Of a stretch of 64,000 nucleotides of DNA, positions 25,532 to 34,925 are shown piece by piece. The DNA comes from DATJCV01 sp963707665 (lineage in GTDB: Bacteria; Pseudomonadota; Gammaproteobacteria; Burkholderiales; Burkholderiaceae_D). How positions within the stretch are numbered: position 1 is the stretch's first letter; every line of letters starts with the position of its first letter. A model generated the notes under the pieces. The model saw only the letters and a list, made by a program, of their open reading frames with translations. It was not told the origin of the DNA and did not search any database. Where the stretch lies: NCBI GenBank assembly GCA_963707665.1, contig CAVPQU010000005.1, positions 1 to 64,000 on the forward strand, written 5' to 3'. A program made the translations under genes and the position numbers.

Positions 25532-26314
25532 GTGAGCGAGTGGCGCAACCGGGTCTTTTGCGAAGATGCATTGGCCGGTCTGGCGCGCATACCCGACGGC
25601 GCGGTCGATCTGCTGATTGCCGACCCGCCCTATGGCCTTGGCAAGGATTACGGCAACGATTCCGACAAGCTGGAAAGCGCGCGCTACCTGCACTGGATGG
25701 AGCGCTGGATCGACGTCGCGCTGCCCAAGCTGAAGGCCAACGGCAGCCTGTATATTTTCCTGACCTGGCGCTATGCGCCGGAAGTGTTCGTGCTGCTCAA
25801 GCAGCGGCTGACGATGATGAATGAAATCATCTGGGACCGGCGGGTGCCGTCGATGGGCGGCAGCACGCGCCGCTTTTCCTCGGTGCACGACACGATCGGG
25901 TTTTTCGTCAAGGGACGCGATTACCATTTCGACCTCGACGCGATCCGCATTCCGTACGACGAGCAAACCAAGAAAGCCCGTTCGCGCTCGATCTTCGTCG
26001 GCGCCAAATGGCTGGAGCTCGGCTACAACCCGAAGGACGTCTGGAGCGTGTCGCGCCTGCACCGCGAGCACCGCGAACGTGCCGATCATCCGACCCAGAA
26101 GCCGCTGGAAATCATCGAGCGCATGGTGAAAGCTTCCTGTCCGCCGGGCGGCGTCGTGCTCGACCCCTTCATGGGCAGCGGCACCACGGCGGTGGCGGCC
26201 AAGCGCTGCGGGCGCGAGTTTGTCGGCTTCGAACTCAATCCCGACTATTGCGCATTGATCGAGCAGCGGCTGGCGGCGCAGCAGCAAGCGGAGGCGCAGA
26301 CCGCGCAGTCCTGA
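25532..26314 (+). CDS. Orphan DNA methyltransferase (N4/N6, DPPY type) inside the his operon
   Basis: 260-residue N4-cytosine/N6-adenine methyltransferase. The catalytic motif IV DPPYGLGKDYG (about residues 34-44) comes before the SAM-binding motif I DPFMGSGTTAVAA (near 220), the order of the beta class. Between them lie TWRYAPEVFVLL and a probable target-recognition stretch. HPTQKPLEIIERMV is motif X. There is no restriction endonuclease beside it, so it is an orphan, CcrM/regulatory-like enzyme. The GTG start, 2 bp after hisD, implies co-transcription with hisGD. Copy C of the 63-bp element lies between it and hisC. Target sequence unknown. Confidence 0.93.
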   Translation: MSEWRNRVFCEDALAGLARIPDGAVDLLIADPPYGLGKDYGNDSDKLESARYLHWMERWIDVALPKLKANGSLYIFLTWRYAPEVFVLLKQRLTMMNEIIWDRRVPSMGGSTRRFSSVHDTIGFFVKGRDYHFDLDAIRIPYDEQTKKARSRSIFVGAKWLELGYNPKDVWSVSRLHREHRERADHPTQKPLEIIERMVKASCPPGGVVLDPFMGSGTTAVAAKRCGREFVGFELNPDYCALIEQRLAAQQQAEAQTAQS

Positions 26315-26357
26315 GCGTAGGCGCTCGCCCTGGCCTGTAATGGCGGTCCTGCATTGT

Positions 26358-26420
26358 CATATACTCCATTGATGGATATTGAATTTCGACCACTAAATGG
26401 CGATTTGCACCATATACTCC
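26358..26420 (+). repeat. 63-bp paired ATACTCC element, copy C
   Basis: Both boxes are perfect and both extended to ATATACTCC (ATACTCC at 26361-26367 and 26414-26420, 53 bp apart). The central CG, the AAA at 38-40 and GGCGATTT (shared with copy A) are kept. It lies between the orphan methyltransferase and hisC, inside the his operon, and ends 37 bp before the hisC start. Confidence 0.85.
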
Positions 26421-26457
26421 ATTATTCCCTGTGACAGGAATGGCGTGACGCCAGCCA

Positions 26458-27555
26458 ATGAATCCCATGTCCCTGATTGAAAACATCATCCGTCCCGACG
26501 TCCGCGCGCTGGCCGCCTACCACGTGCCCGATGCGGCTGGCTTGGTCAAGCTGGACGCGATGGAAAATCCCTACCTGCTGCCGCCGGAACTGCGCGCCGA
26601 ACTGGGCCGGCGCCTGGCCGCGGTCGCGCTGAACCGCTACCCGGTGCCGTCGTATGCCGGCTTGAAAGCGAAAATCCGCAGCCAGCTCGGGGTGCCGGAC
26701 GGCTTTGACGTCGTGCTCGGCAATGGTTCGGACGAATTGATTAGCATGCTGTCCGTGGTGTGCGCCCGGCATGACTTGCCGCAGCGGCGCAAGGTGCTGG
26801 CGCCGGTGCCGGGCTTCGTGATGTACGCGCTGTCGGCGCAGTTCGCGGGTCTCGATTTCATCGGGGTGCCGCTGACGGCCGATTTCGCCCTGGACCGGGC
26901 GGCGATGCTGGCCGCAATCCGGCAGCATCAGCCGGCGATCACGTATCTGGCCTACCCGAACAACCCGACCGGCAATCTGTTCGAGGTCGATGACATGCTG
27001 GCGATCTTGCGCGCGGTGGGCGACTCCGGCATCGTGGTGGTCGATGAAGCCTATCAGCCGTTCGCGCAAGCCAGCTTCATGCCGCGCCTGCCCGAGTTCG
27101 ACAACCTGGTGGTGATGCGCACCGTCTCCAAGCTCGGCCTGGCCGGCATCCGGCTCGGCTACATGGCGGCCAGCGCGGCCCTGCTGGCGGAATTCGAGAA
27201 AGTGCGGCCGCCATACAACATCAACGTGCTGAGCCAGGCGGCGGCCGAATTCGTGCTGGAACACGTCGCCGTGCTGGATGCCCAGGCGGCGACCCTGCGC
27301 GCTGCGCGCACGCAACTGGCAGCGGCGCTGGCGGCCTTGCCAGGGGTTCAGGTATTCCCGTCGGCCGCCAATTTCCTGCTGCTGCGCGTGCCGCAGGCGG
27401 AGGCGCTATGCGCCGCTTTGCTGGCACATAAGGTGCTGGTCAAAAATGTCGGTAAAATGCACCTGTCGCTGGAAAATTGCCTGCGCGTGACGGTCGGCAC
27501 AGCGGAAGAAAACGTGCTGCTGGTCGATGCCGTTGCCGCTTCTCTTCCATCCTGA
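26458..27555 (+). CDS. hisC: Histidinol-phosphate aminotransferase
   Basis: 365-residue PLP enzyme converting imidazole-acetol phosphate to histidinol phosphate. The PLP lysine is in TVSKLGLAGIRLGYM (about residue 225), and YPNNPTGNLF and VVDEAYQPF are the other class-I aminotransferase blocks. ATG 26458 and 26467 are both possible starts. The 143-bp gap upstream holds the repeat copy C. hisB follows after 20 bp. Confidence 0.97.
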   Translation: MNPMSLIENIIRPDVRALAAYHVPDAAGLVKLDAMENPYLLPPELRAELGRRLAAVALNRYPVPSYAGLKAKIRSQLGVPDGFDVVLGNGSDELISMLSVVCARHDLPQRRKVLAPVPGFVMYALSAQFAGLDFIGVPLTADFALDRAAMLAAIRQHQPAITYLAYPNNPTGNLFEVDDMLAILRAVGDSGIVVVDEAYQPFAQASFMPRLPEFDNLVVMRTVSKLGLAGIRLGYMAASAALLAEFEKVRPPYNINVLSQAAAEFVLEHVAVLDAQAATLRAARTQLAAALAALPGVQVFPSAANFLLLRVPQAEALCAALLAHKVLVKNVGKMHLSLENCLRVTVGTAEENVLLVDAVAASLPS

Positions 27556-27575
27556 AATCCTGTACTGGTTCACAC

Positions 27576-28205
27576 ATGTCCAACACTCCCGCAGCCGTCA
27601 CTTCGGCCACATTCGCCCCCCGCCGCGCCGAAGTGGTGCGCAACACCAACGAGACGCAGATTCGCGCCGCCATCAACCTGGATGGCACTGGCCAGCAAAA
27701 GCTGGACACCGGCGTGCCGTTCCTGGACCACATGCTGGACCAGATCGTGCGCCACGGCCTGATCGATCTCGACATCGAAGCCAAGGGCGATTTGCACATC
27801 GACGCCCACCACACGGTGGAGGATGTCGGCATCACGCTCGGCCAGGCCTTCGCCAAGGCGGTCGGCAACAAGGCCGGCCTGCGCCGCTACGGCCACGCCT
27901 ACGTGCCGCTGGACGAAGCGCTGTCGCGCGTGGTGGTCGATTTTTCCGGCCGTCCCGGACTCGAATTCCACGTGCCGTTCACGCGCGCGATGATCGGCAG
28001 CTTCGACGTCGACCTGACGCGCGAATTCTTCCAGGGCTTCGTCAACCACGCGCTGGTCACTTTGCATATCGACAACCTGCGCGGCAACAATGCGCACCAC
28101 CAATGTGAAACCGTCTTCAAGGCCTTCGGCCGCGCGCTGCGCATGGCGATCGAACACGATCCGCGCATGGCCGGCACGATTCCGTCGACCAAGGGCAGCC
28201 TATAG
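27576..28205 (+). CDS. hisB: Imidazoleglycerol-phosphate dehydratase
   Basis: 209-residue Mn-dependent IGP dehydratase, the monofunctional form without a phosphatase domain. The two HHxxE metal motifs are seen: HIDAHHTVEDVG and GNNAHHQCETVFKAFGRA. The start is ATG 27576 (MSNTPAAV), and the frame open upstream lies over hisC. The stop overlaps the marC start. Confidence 0.97.
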   Translation: MSNTPAAVTSATFAPRRAEVVRNTNETQIRAAINLDGTGQQKLDTGVPFLDHMLDQIVRHGLIDLDIEAKGDLHIDAHHTVEDVGITLGQAFAKAVGNKAGLRRYGHAYVPLDEALSRVVVDFSGRPGLEFHVPFTRAMIGSFDVDLTREFFQGFVNHALVTLHIDNLRGNNAHHQCETVFKAFGRALRMAIEHDPRMAGTIPSTKGSL

Positions 28206-28834
28206 TGGACAGCTTGAAGCTGTTCATCGCGCTGCTGGCCCTGGTCAATCCGCTCGGCGCGGTGCCGATCTTCATTTCGCTGACGGATCAGTACTCGCGC
28301 GCCGAGCGCCGCAAGACCATCTTCACCGCCGCCACCAGCGTCGCGGTGGTGATCGCGGTGTCGGGCGTGCTGGGACAGCAGATCATCGATTTTTTCGGCA
28401 TCTCGATCGGCTCGCTGCAGGTCGGCGGCGGCCTGATCATTTTGCTGACCGCGTTGAACATGCTGAACGCCAGGGTCGGCGGCGCGCGCAGCACGCCGGA
28501 AGAAGAAACGGAAGCGGAAACCAAGCCGAATATCGGCGTGGTGCCACTGGCGATTCCGTTCCTGACCGGGCCCGGCGCCATCAGCACCGTGATCGTCTAC
28601 GCCCACGAAATGCACGGCTGGCTGCAATACCTCGGCCTGCTGCTGGCGGCGGTCGCGATGGCGGCGCTGGTGATGCTGGCCTTGTCGATGGCCGGGCGCA
28701 TCGCGCGCCTGCTGGGGCAGACCGGCATCAACGTCGCGACGCGCCTGATGGGCTTGATCCTGTCGGCGCTGGCGGTGGAGATCATTGCGAATGGCTTGAT
28801 CCGCTTGCTGCCAGCCCTCGCGGGCAGTGCGTGA
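28205..28834 (+). CDS. MarC family integral membrane protein
   Basis: 209-residue inner-membrane protein of the MarC/UPF0056 family with six hydrophobic segments. It begins (GTG 28205) with FIALLALVNPLGAVPIF, and IPFLTGPGAISTVIV is the second family block. Function unknown. The family was once linked to multiple antibiotic resistance, but this was not upheld. It sits between hisB and hisH, as in other Burkholderiales his operons, overlapping the hisB stop. Confidence 0.93.
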   Translation: MDSLKLFIALLALVNPLGAVPIFISLTDQYSRAERRKTIFTAATSVAVVIAVSGVLGQQIIDFFGISIGSLQVGGGLIILLTALNMLNARVGGARSTPEEETEAETKPNIGVVPLAIPFLTGPGAISTVIVYAHEMHGWLQYLGLLLAAVAMAALVMLALSMAGRIARLLGQTGINVATRLMGLILSALAVEIIANGLIRLLPALAGSA

Positions 28835-28837
28835 ATT

Positions 28838-28900
28838 CATATACTCCCGACATGGTATGCAAATATCGGGCGTAAAAAGGTAGAATTTGCAACATACTCC
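28838..28900 (+). repeat. 63-bp paired ATACTCC element, copy D
   Basis: TTCATATACTCC opens it (ATACTCC 28841-28847) and the second perfect box is 28894-28900, 53 bp apart. The central TCGGGCGTAAAA is almost the same as in copy F. It fills most of the marC-hisH gap, starting 4 bp after the marC stop, and is the second copy inside the his operon. Confidence 0.88.
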
Positions 28901-28929
28901 TTGTTTTAATCGATGCAAAGCGTAATGGA

Positions 28930-29582
28930 ATGACGATGATTGCAATTGTTGACTACGGCATGGGCAACCTGCGCTCGGTGGCGCAAGCCTTGCGCCACGT
29001 GGCGCCGGATGTGGACGTGCGGATTTCCAGCGATGCCGCCGAACTGCGCGCCGCCGACCGCATTGTGTTGCCGGGCCAGGGCGCGATGCCGGATTGCATG
29101 CGCAGCCTGCGCGAATCCGGCTTGCAACAGGCGGTGCTGGAAGCGGCGCGCTCGAAGCCGCTGCTGGGCGTGTGCGTCGGCGAGCAAATGCTGTTCGACT
29201 GGAGTGAGGAAGGGGAGCCGGGAGTCGGCACCGCCGGCCTCGGTTTGCTGCCCGGAAAAATTGTCCGCTTCCGGCTCGACGGCCGACTGCAGGCCGACGG
29301 CTCGCGCTACAAGGTGCCGCAGATGGGCTGGAACCGTGTCAGGCAGACGTTGTCCCATCCGCTGTGGAATGGTATTTCAGACAACAGTTATTTTTATTTC
29401 GTGCATAGTTACTACGCGCAGCCGGACAGACTCGAGCACATGTCGCCGGCAGCACCGAGTATGGCGACTGGTTCAGTTGCGCGGTGGCGCGTGATAATAT
29501 TTTTGCGACCCAGTTCCATCCGGAAAAAAGCGCGGCTGCCGGCTTGCAGCTGTACCGGAATTTTGTCGTCTGGAAACCGTAA
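28930..29582 (+). CDS. hisH: HisH, glutaminase subunit of imidazole glycerol phosphate synthase (one -1 frameshift)
   Basis: Class-I amidotransferase that supplies ammonia to HisF. The first 170 residues have the nucleophile in LLGVCVGEQMLFDWS and VPQMGWNRV. The frame then breaks near 29440: the expected end (AGSTEYGDWFSCAVARDN, then IFATQFHPEKSAAAGLQ with the His-Pro-Glu of the triad) lies in another frame and stops at TAA 29580-29582. Adding one base gives 217 residues, a normal HisH. Because the broken frame happens to run into hisA, an automatic caller would report a false HisH-HisA fusion. Confidence 0.9.
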
Positions 29583-29643
29583 TGGCACATTGCCAATTCC
29601 CCGTTTTGCTGTTTTCTCAACTTTTCCAGTCATCTCATCTGCC

Positions 29644-30443
29644 ATGCTGCTGATACCTGCCATCGACCTCAAAGACGGTCATTGCGTGCGCCTGAAACAG
29701 GGCGATATGAACCAAGCTACCGTGTTTTCCGACGATCCGGCCGAGATGGCGCGCCACTGGCTGGCACAGGGCGCGCGCCGCCTGCATCTGGTGGATCTGA
29801 ACGGCGCCTTCGCCGGCAAGCCGAAAAACGGCGCGGCAGTGAAGGCGATCCTGGGCGCGGTGCGCGATTACGCGGCCGAGCACGACCTCGACGAAATCCC
29901 GGTGCAGTTGGGCGGCGGCATCCGCGACCTCGATACCATCGAGCGCTACCTGGACGGTGGCATGTCCTACATCATCATCGGCACCGCGGCGGTCAAGAAC
30001 CCGGGCTTCCTGCACGACGCCTGCAGCGCCTTCCCGGGCCAGATCATCGTCGGCCTCGACGCCAAGGGCGGCAAGGTGGCGACCGACGGCTGGAGCAAGT
30101 TGTCCGGCCACGAAGTGATCGACCTGGCGCGCAAGTTCGAGGATTACGGCTGCGAAGCGATCGTCTATACCGACATCGGCCGCGACGGCATGATGGGCGG
30201 CGTCAACATCGACGCCACCGTCAAGCTGGCGCAGAGCATGACGATCCCGGTGATCGCCTCGGGCGGCGTGCACACCATCAAGGACGTCGAAGCGCTGTGC
30301 GCGGTGCAGGATGAAGGCATCGAGGGCGTGATCTGCGGCCGCTCGATCTACGAAGGCACGCTCGACCTGCGCTCGGCGCAGCAGCGCGCCGACGAATTGA
30401 GTCCGGAGGCCGACGCCTCCGAAGAACCCGAGACAGACCAGCC

Positions 30444-30447
<4 letters not shown>
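29644..30447 (+). CDS. hisA: HisA, phosphoribosylformimino-AICAR ribotide isomerase
   Basis: 267-residue TIM-barrel isomerase of histidine synthesis. The start MLLIPAIDLKDGHCVRLKQG has the first catalytic Asp. VQLGGGIRDL and TDIGRDGMMGGVN (second catalytic Asp) are intact. The C-terminus has a short acidic extension (ASEEPETDQP). The true start is the ATG at 29644, not the upstream frame derived from hisH. It overlaps hisF by four bases. Confidence 0.97.
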
Positions 30448-31204
<757 letters not shown>

Positions 31205-31208
<4 letters not shown>

Positions 31209-31627
31209 GCGTGAACGGCAAATGGCTGGGCAAGGTGAAATGGGACGAGCACGGTCTGGTGCCGGTGATCGCGCAGGAAGCCGGTTCCAACGCCGTGCTG
31301 ATGTTCGCCTGGATGAACCGCGAGGCGCTGGCGCAGACCGTGGCCAGCGGCGAAGCCGTATACTGGAGCCGCTCGCGCAAGAAGCTGTGGCACAAGGGCG
31401 AGGAGTCCGGGCACGTGCAGAAGGTGCTGGAAGTGCGCCTCGATTGCGACGAAGATGTGATTCTGCTGAAAGTCGAGCAGAGCGGCGGCATCGCCTGCCA
31501 CACCGGCCGCCACGCCTGTTTTTTCCAGAAGCTGGAGGGTCCGGAGGGCGAACGCGAATGGCATGCAGTGGAGCCGGTGCTGAAAGATCCGGCCAGCATT
31601 TACAAGACAAACGAAAATCATGAGTGA
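31205..31627 (+). CDS. hisI: HisI, phosphoribosyl-AMP cyclohydrolase
   Basis: 140-residue zinc enzyme opening the adenine ring of PR-AMP. The family motifs are VLMFAWMNREAL, YWSRSRKKLWHKGEESGH, and the cysteine-containing DCDEDVILL and IACHTGRHACFF. Here hisI and hisE are separate genes, not fused as in enterics. It overlaps hisE by eight bases. Confidence 0.97.
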
Positions 31628-31988
31628 TACCTTGCGTCGCCTGGCCGAAGTGATCGAATCGCGCAAGCCGGCCAATGGCGGCGACCCGGAAAAATCCTAT
31701 GTCGCGCGCCTGTTCGCCAAGGGCGACGACGCGATCCTGAAAAAAATCGGCGAGGAGGCGACCGAAACCGTGATGGCGGCGAAAGATGCACGCGCCGGCG
31801 GCGACTCTTCGAAAGTGCTGTATGAATGCGCCGACCTGTGGTTTCATTCGCTGATCATGCTGGCGCAGTTCGATCTGACGCCGCAGCAGGTGCTGGATGA
31901 ACTGGCGCGGCGCGAAGGCATGTCGGGTATTGAAGAAAAAGCCAACCGCAAGTTGCAGCAGCGCGAGCACGCCGAGCGCAAGGATTGA
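31620..31988 (+). CDS. hisE: HisE, phosphoribosyl-ATP pyrophosphatase
   Basis: 122-residue MazG-fold pyrophosphohydrolase, the second step of histidine synthesis. The helical core has KIGEEATETVMAAKD and YECADLWFHSLIML, whose Glu/Asp residues bind magnesium. It is the last his gene in the run. Confidence 0.96.
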   Translation: MSDTLRRLAEVIESRKPANGGDPEKSYVARLFAKGDDAILKKIGEEATETVMAAKDARAGGDSSKVLYECADLWFHSLIMLAQFDLTPQQVLDELARREGMSGIEEKANRKLQQREHAERKD

Positions 31989-32027
31989 CGGTTCAGCCAC
32001 CGGCTTACACATTAGACAGGGACAGGA

Positions 32028-32405
32028 GTGGATTTGGACAATTGCCTTTTTTGTAAAATCGGAAAGAAGCAGATTCCGTCGGAGATCATTTACGAAAATG
32101 ATGAATTCATGGCGTTTCACGACATCAACCCTGCGGCGCCGATCCATTTTCTGATCATTCCCAAGCAACATATCGCCATGCTGCCCGATTGCAACGAACA
32201 GCACATCGCGCTGCTCGGCCGCATGACCTTGCTCGGCCAGCAACTGGCCAACGAACAGGGTTGCGGTGTCAAAGTGGGTGCAGACGGCCAGCGCAGCGGC
32301 GGCTACAAGACGCTGTTCAACGTCGGTCCCGACGGCGGTCAAGAGGTGTACCATCTGCATATGCATATCATTGGCGGCCCGCGTCCGTGGCGTGGCCAAC
32401 GATAA
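32028..32405 (+). CDS. HIT family (HINT-like) nucleotide hydrolase
   Basis: 125-residue histidine-triad protein, probably a purine nucleoside phosphoramidase. The triad HLHMHIIGG is at residues near 110. NCLFCKIGKKQIPSEIIYEND and FHDINPAAPIHFLIIPKQHI are characteristic of the HINT branch. The start is GTG 32028, preceded by AGGAG. It stands at the usual place between hisE and tatA. Confidence 0.95.
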   Translation: MDLDNCLFCKIGKKQIPSEIIYENDEFMAFHDINPAAPIHFLIIPKQHIAMLPDCNEQHIALLGRMTLLGQQLANEQGCGVKVGADGQRSGGYKTLFNVGPDGGQEVYHLHMHIIGGPRPWRGQR

Positions 32406-32511
32406 GTGGCGGCGTCAATCGCTTGACATAAAAGGGCCTTAAAATAGCGCATTTGCCGTCGCTGGTGACGGTCATATTCATTCCGGGACCGAGTCCCGCA
32501 AGGAGAGAAAC

Positions 32512-32745
32512 ATGGGCTCAATCAGTATTTGGCACTGGCTTATCGTGCTGGTCATCGTGATGCTGGTGTTCGGCACCAAGAAGCTGGGCAACATGGGCAG
32601 CGATCTGGGCAAGGCAGTCAAGGGTTTCAAGGATGGCGTGAAGGGCGCGGAGGAAGAAGCGCAGGCGCAAAAAAATGCGGCGCCGTCCCAGGTCGCCGAC
32701 CAGACCACGATCGACGTTCAAGCCAAGGAAAAAGAAAAGGTCTGA
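32512..32745 (+). CDS. tatA: TatA, twin-arginine translocase pore subunit
   Basis: 77-residue protein: one membrane helix (about 4-22, IWHWLIVLVIVMLVFG), then the amphipathic helix GTKKLGNMGSDLGKAVKGFKD and a charged tail. AAGGAGAG precedes the start. First gene of tatABC, downstream of a possible promoter (TTGACA at 32423-32428, with no convincing -10). Confidence 0.95.
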   Translation: MGSISIWHWLIVLVIVMLVFGTKKLGNMGSDLGKAVKGFKDGVKGAEEEAQAQKNAAPSQVADQTTIDVQAKEKEKV

Positions 32746-32830
32746 AGCCGACTGCCCGCGTTGAAGAAAGTCCGATGCCGGCTGCTGTCGTGCGGCGCCG
32801 GGCGCGGGCCACGGCTGCTGCCTCATCGCC

Positions 32831-33334
32831 ATGATTGATATCGGCCTTACAAAAATCGCTCTGGTCGGACTGGTTGCGCTGGTGGTCATCGGCCCGGAAA
32901 AACTGCCGACCGTGGCGCGCATGGCGGGCTCGCTATTCGGCCGCGCGCAACGCTACATCAACCAGGTGAAATCGGAAGTCAGCCGGGAAATCGAGCTGGA
33001 AGAGTTGCGCAAGATGCAAAAGGACGTGCAGGAGGCAGCCAGCGATGTCGAGCAGAATATTGCCAAGAGCCTGGCCGATACCGAAACGTCGTTGAATGCG
33101 GCCTGGAGTGAGGGGCCGGAACCGCGCGCTGACGATCCGGGGTTTACGCCGTTCGACCTGGATGCACCAGCGGCCAAGGTTCGCAGTTTTCGCAAGAAGA
33201 AGCTGGCACACGGTTCGGCCGTGCCATCCTGGTACAAGCGCCGCAACGGCCATAAGGTGCGGGTGATTTCCGGCGCCGCGCGGGTGGCGCGCTATCGACC
33301 GGCGGGCGGCAAGTCATCCGCCAGCTTTTATTGA
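32831..33334 (+). CDS. tatB: TatB, twin-arginine translocase receptor subunit
   Basis: 167-residue subunit: one membrane helix with the key Glu/Gly-Pro hinge (VVIGPEKLPTVARMAG), then a long charged amphipathic region that binds TatC and substrates. The C-terminal 50 residues are Lys/Arg/Gly-rich, longer than in E. coli but ordinary for betaproteobacteria. Confidence 0.94.
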   Translation: MIDIGLTKIALVGLVALVVIGPEKLPTVARMAGSLFGRAQRYINQVKSEVSREIELEELRKMQKDVQEAASDVEQNIAKSLADTETSLNAAWSEGPEPRADDPGFTPFDLDAPAAKVRSFRKKKLAHGSAVPSWYKRRNGHKVRVISGAARVARYRPAGGKSSASFY

Positions 33335-33434
33335 CGCGGGCACCGGCGGCTGCCACCTGCGTTTCCCGTACAGCCTGCACCGTCGTGCGGCCTATTCGAC
33401 GATCCTCCCTTGAACCCTATTTTTGTCGCGGCTG

Positions 33435-34193
33435 ATGACTGAAGAACAGAAAACCACCGGTGCCGAGGATACGTTCATTTCGCATCTGATCGAGTTGCGC
33501 AACCGCATCATGAAAGCGTCGGCAGCGATCATCGTGATCTTCCTGTGCCTGATGCCATGGGCAGCCGATATCTACGATCTGCTGGCGCATCCGATGATGG
33601 TGGCTTTGCCGGCTGGCAGCAAGATGATCGCCACTGGCGTCATCACGCCGTTCCTGATTCCGGTCAAGGTGACCTTGCTGGTGGCTTTCATCATTTCCCT
33701 GCCTTGGGTGCTGTATCAGGTGTGGGCGTTCGTCGCTCCCGGCTTGTACGCGCATGAAAAGCGGCTGGTGGCGCCGCTGGTGATCTCGTCCTCGCTGCTG
33801 TTTATCGGCGGCGTCGCTTTCTGCTATTTCCTGGTATTCGGCGTGGTGTTCAAGTTCATCAACAATTTCGCGCCGCACTCGATTTCGGTAGCGCCGGATA
33901 TCGACAGTTATTTCGGCTTCGTCATGATGATGTTCCTGGCGTTCGGAATCACTTTCGAAGTGCCGGTCATAGTCGTCGTCCTGGTGCGCATGGGCCTGGT
34001 CACCGTGGAGAAATTGAAGCACATCCGTCCCTACGTCATTGTCGGTGCGTTTGTCGTGGCGGCGATCGTGACGCCGCCCGACATCATGAGCCAGATGCTG
34101 CTGGCCGTGCCGCTGTGCCTCTTGTATGAGGTCGGCTTGCTGCTGGCGCCGTTATTCGTGAGGGTCACGCAGGCGCCGGAAGAGACGGCGTAG
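33435..34193 (+). CDS. tatC: TatC, twin-arginine translocase core subunit
   Basis: 252-residue, six-helix membrane protein that recognises twin-arginine signal peptides. The family features are FISHLIELRNRIMKA, YQVWAFVAPGLYAHEKR and the conserved Glu near FGITFEVPVI. ATG 33435 is preferred over the upstream TTG. The Rieske protein at 38.9 kb is a natural client of this system. Confidence 0.96.
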   Translation: MTEEQKTTGAEDTFISHLIELRNRIMKASAAIIVIFLCLMPWAADIYDLLAHPMMVALPAGSKMIATGVITPFLIPVKVTLLVAFIISLPWVLYQVWAFVAPGLYAHEKRLVAPLVISSSLLFIGGVAFCYFLVFGVVFKFINNFAPHSISVAPDIDSYFGFVMMMFLAFGITFEVPVIVVVLVRMGLVTVEKLKHIRPYVIVGAFVVAAIVTPPDIMSQMLLAVPLCLLYEVGLLLAPLFVRVTQAPEETA

Positions 34194-34217
34194 GCTGGAG
34201 TCGCGTCGGCGTCGGCG

Positions 34218-34925
34218 TCAGCCGGCAGCGCGCAGCCAGGCGACCAGCGGCCAGACCTGGTGAAACCCGGTCAGTATTTCCGGCTCCAGCTCCTCTGGCG
34301 CGATCCGCAGTAACGATAATTCGCGTGCCACGGTAAAACTCTTCAGACGCAGGTAATCGGCATGGGGCGCATCCGCCGCAAAACCCTTGGGCAGGCGCGC
34401 CAATTCGTCTTGTCGCCGCAGGTCGCCATAGGCGGCGCGTAGTGCGCGATCCTTCATTACCTTGTCGAACCCCGCCGCATCCTCGACCAGATGCCGGCGA
34501 ATTGCGCGCAAGCGCTCGGCGGGTGGCCGGAATTCGCCGCCGGCTATCGTCAACATGCCTTCCGCATTGATCTGGAAGTAATACATCGGACCACCGGCCT
34601 GGCTCGGCCGGCGCAGTCCGCTGGCGGTGATCGCCGCCGAAAATGTCGTCTTGTACGGGCTCTTGTCGCTGGCAAAGCGCAGGTCGCGGTGGAAGCGGAA
34701 TAACGCCTTTTTCGGATTGCAGCCGGCCACTGCGGGATCGAAGCGGGTGATGCCGGCAATCACGCGCGTCACCGACTGCAGGAATTCCGCGCGCAGGATG
34801 TCGTAGCGTGGCTGGTTCATCACGAACCAGGCGCGGTTATTGTTTTCTGTCAGTTCGGCAAGAAAGCCGGTCAGATCGCGTACGTGCAAGGACGGGGCCA
34901 TTGCCGGATGGGCGGCGCCGCTCAT
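34218..34925 (-). CDS. DUF2461 family protein
   Basis: 235-residue protein of the DUF2461 (TIGR02453) family, function unknown. Recognised by FLAELTENNNRAWFVMNQPRY near the start, the RFHRDLRFASDKSPYKTTF block and GGPMYYFQINAEGMLTIAGG. It starts inside the last codons of the DegS-like protease gene (4-bp overlap), so the two are co-expressed on the minus strand. It is convergent with tatC. Confidence 0.88.
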   Translation of the reverse strand: MSGAAHPAMAPSLHVRDLTGFLAELTENNNRAWFVMNQPRYDILRAEFLQSVTRVIAGITRFDPAVAGCNPKKALFRFHRDLRFASDKSPYKTTFSAAITASGLRRPSQAGGPMYYFQINAEGMLTIAGGEFRPPAERLRAIRRHLVEDAAGFDKVMKDRALRAAYGDLRRQDELARLPKGFAADAPHADYLRLKSFTVARELSLLRIAPEELEPEILTGFHQVWPLVAWLRAAG

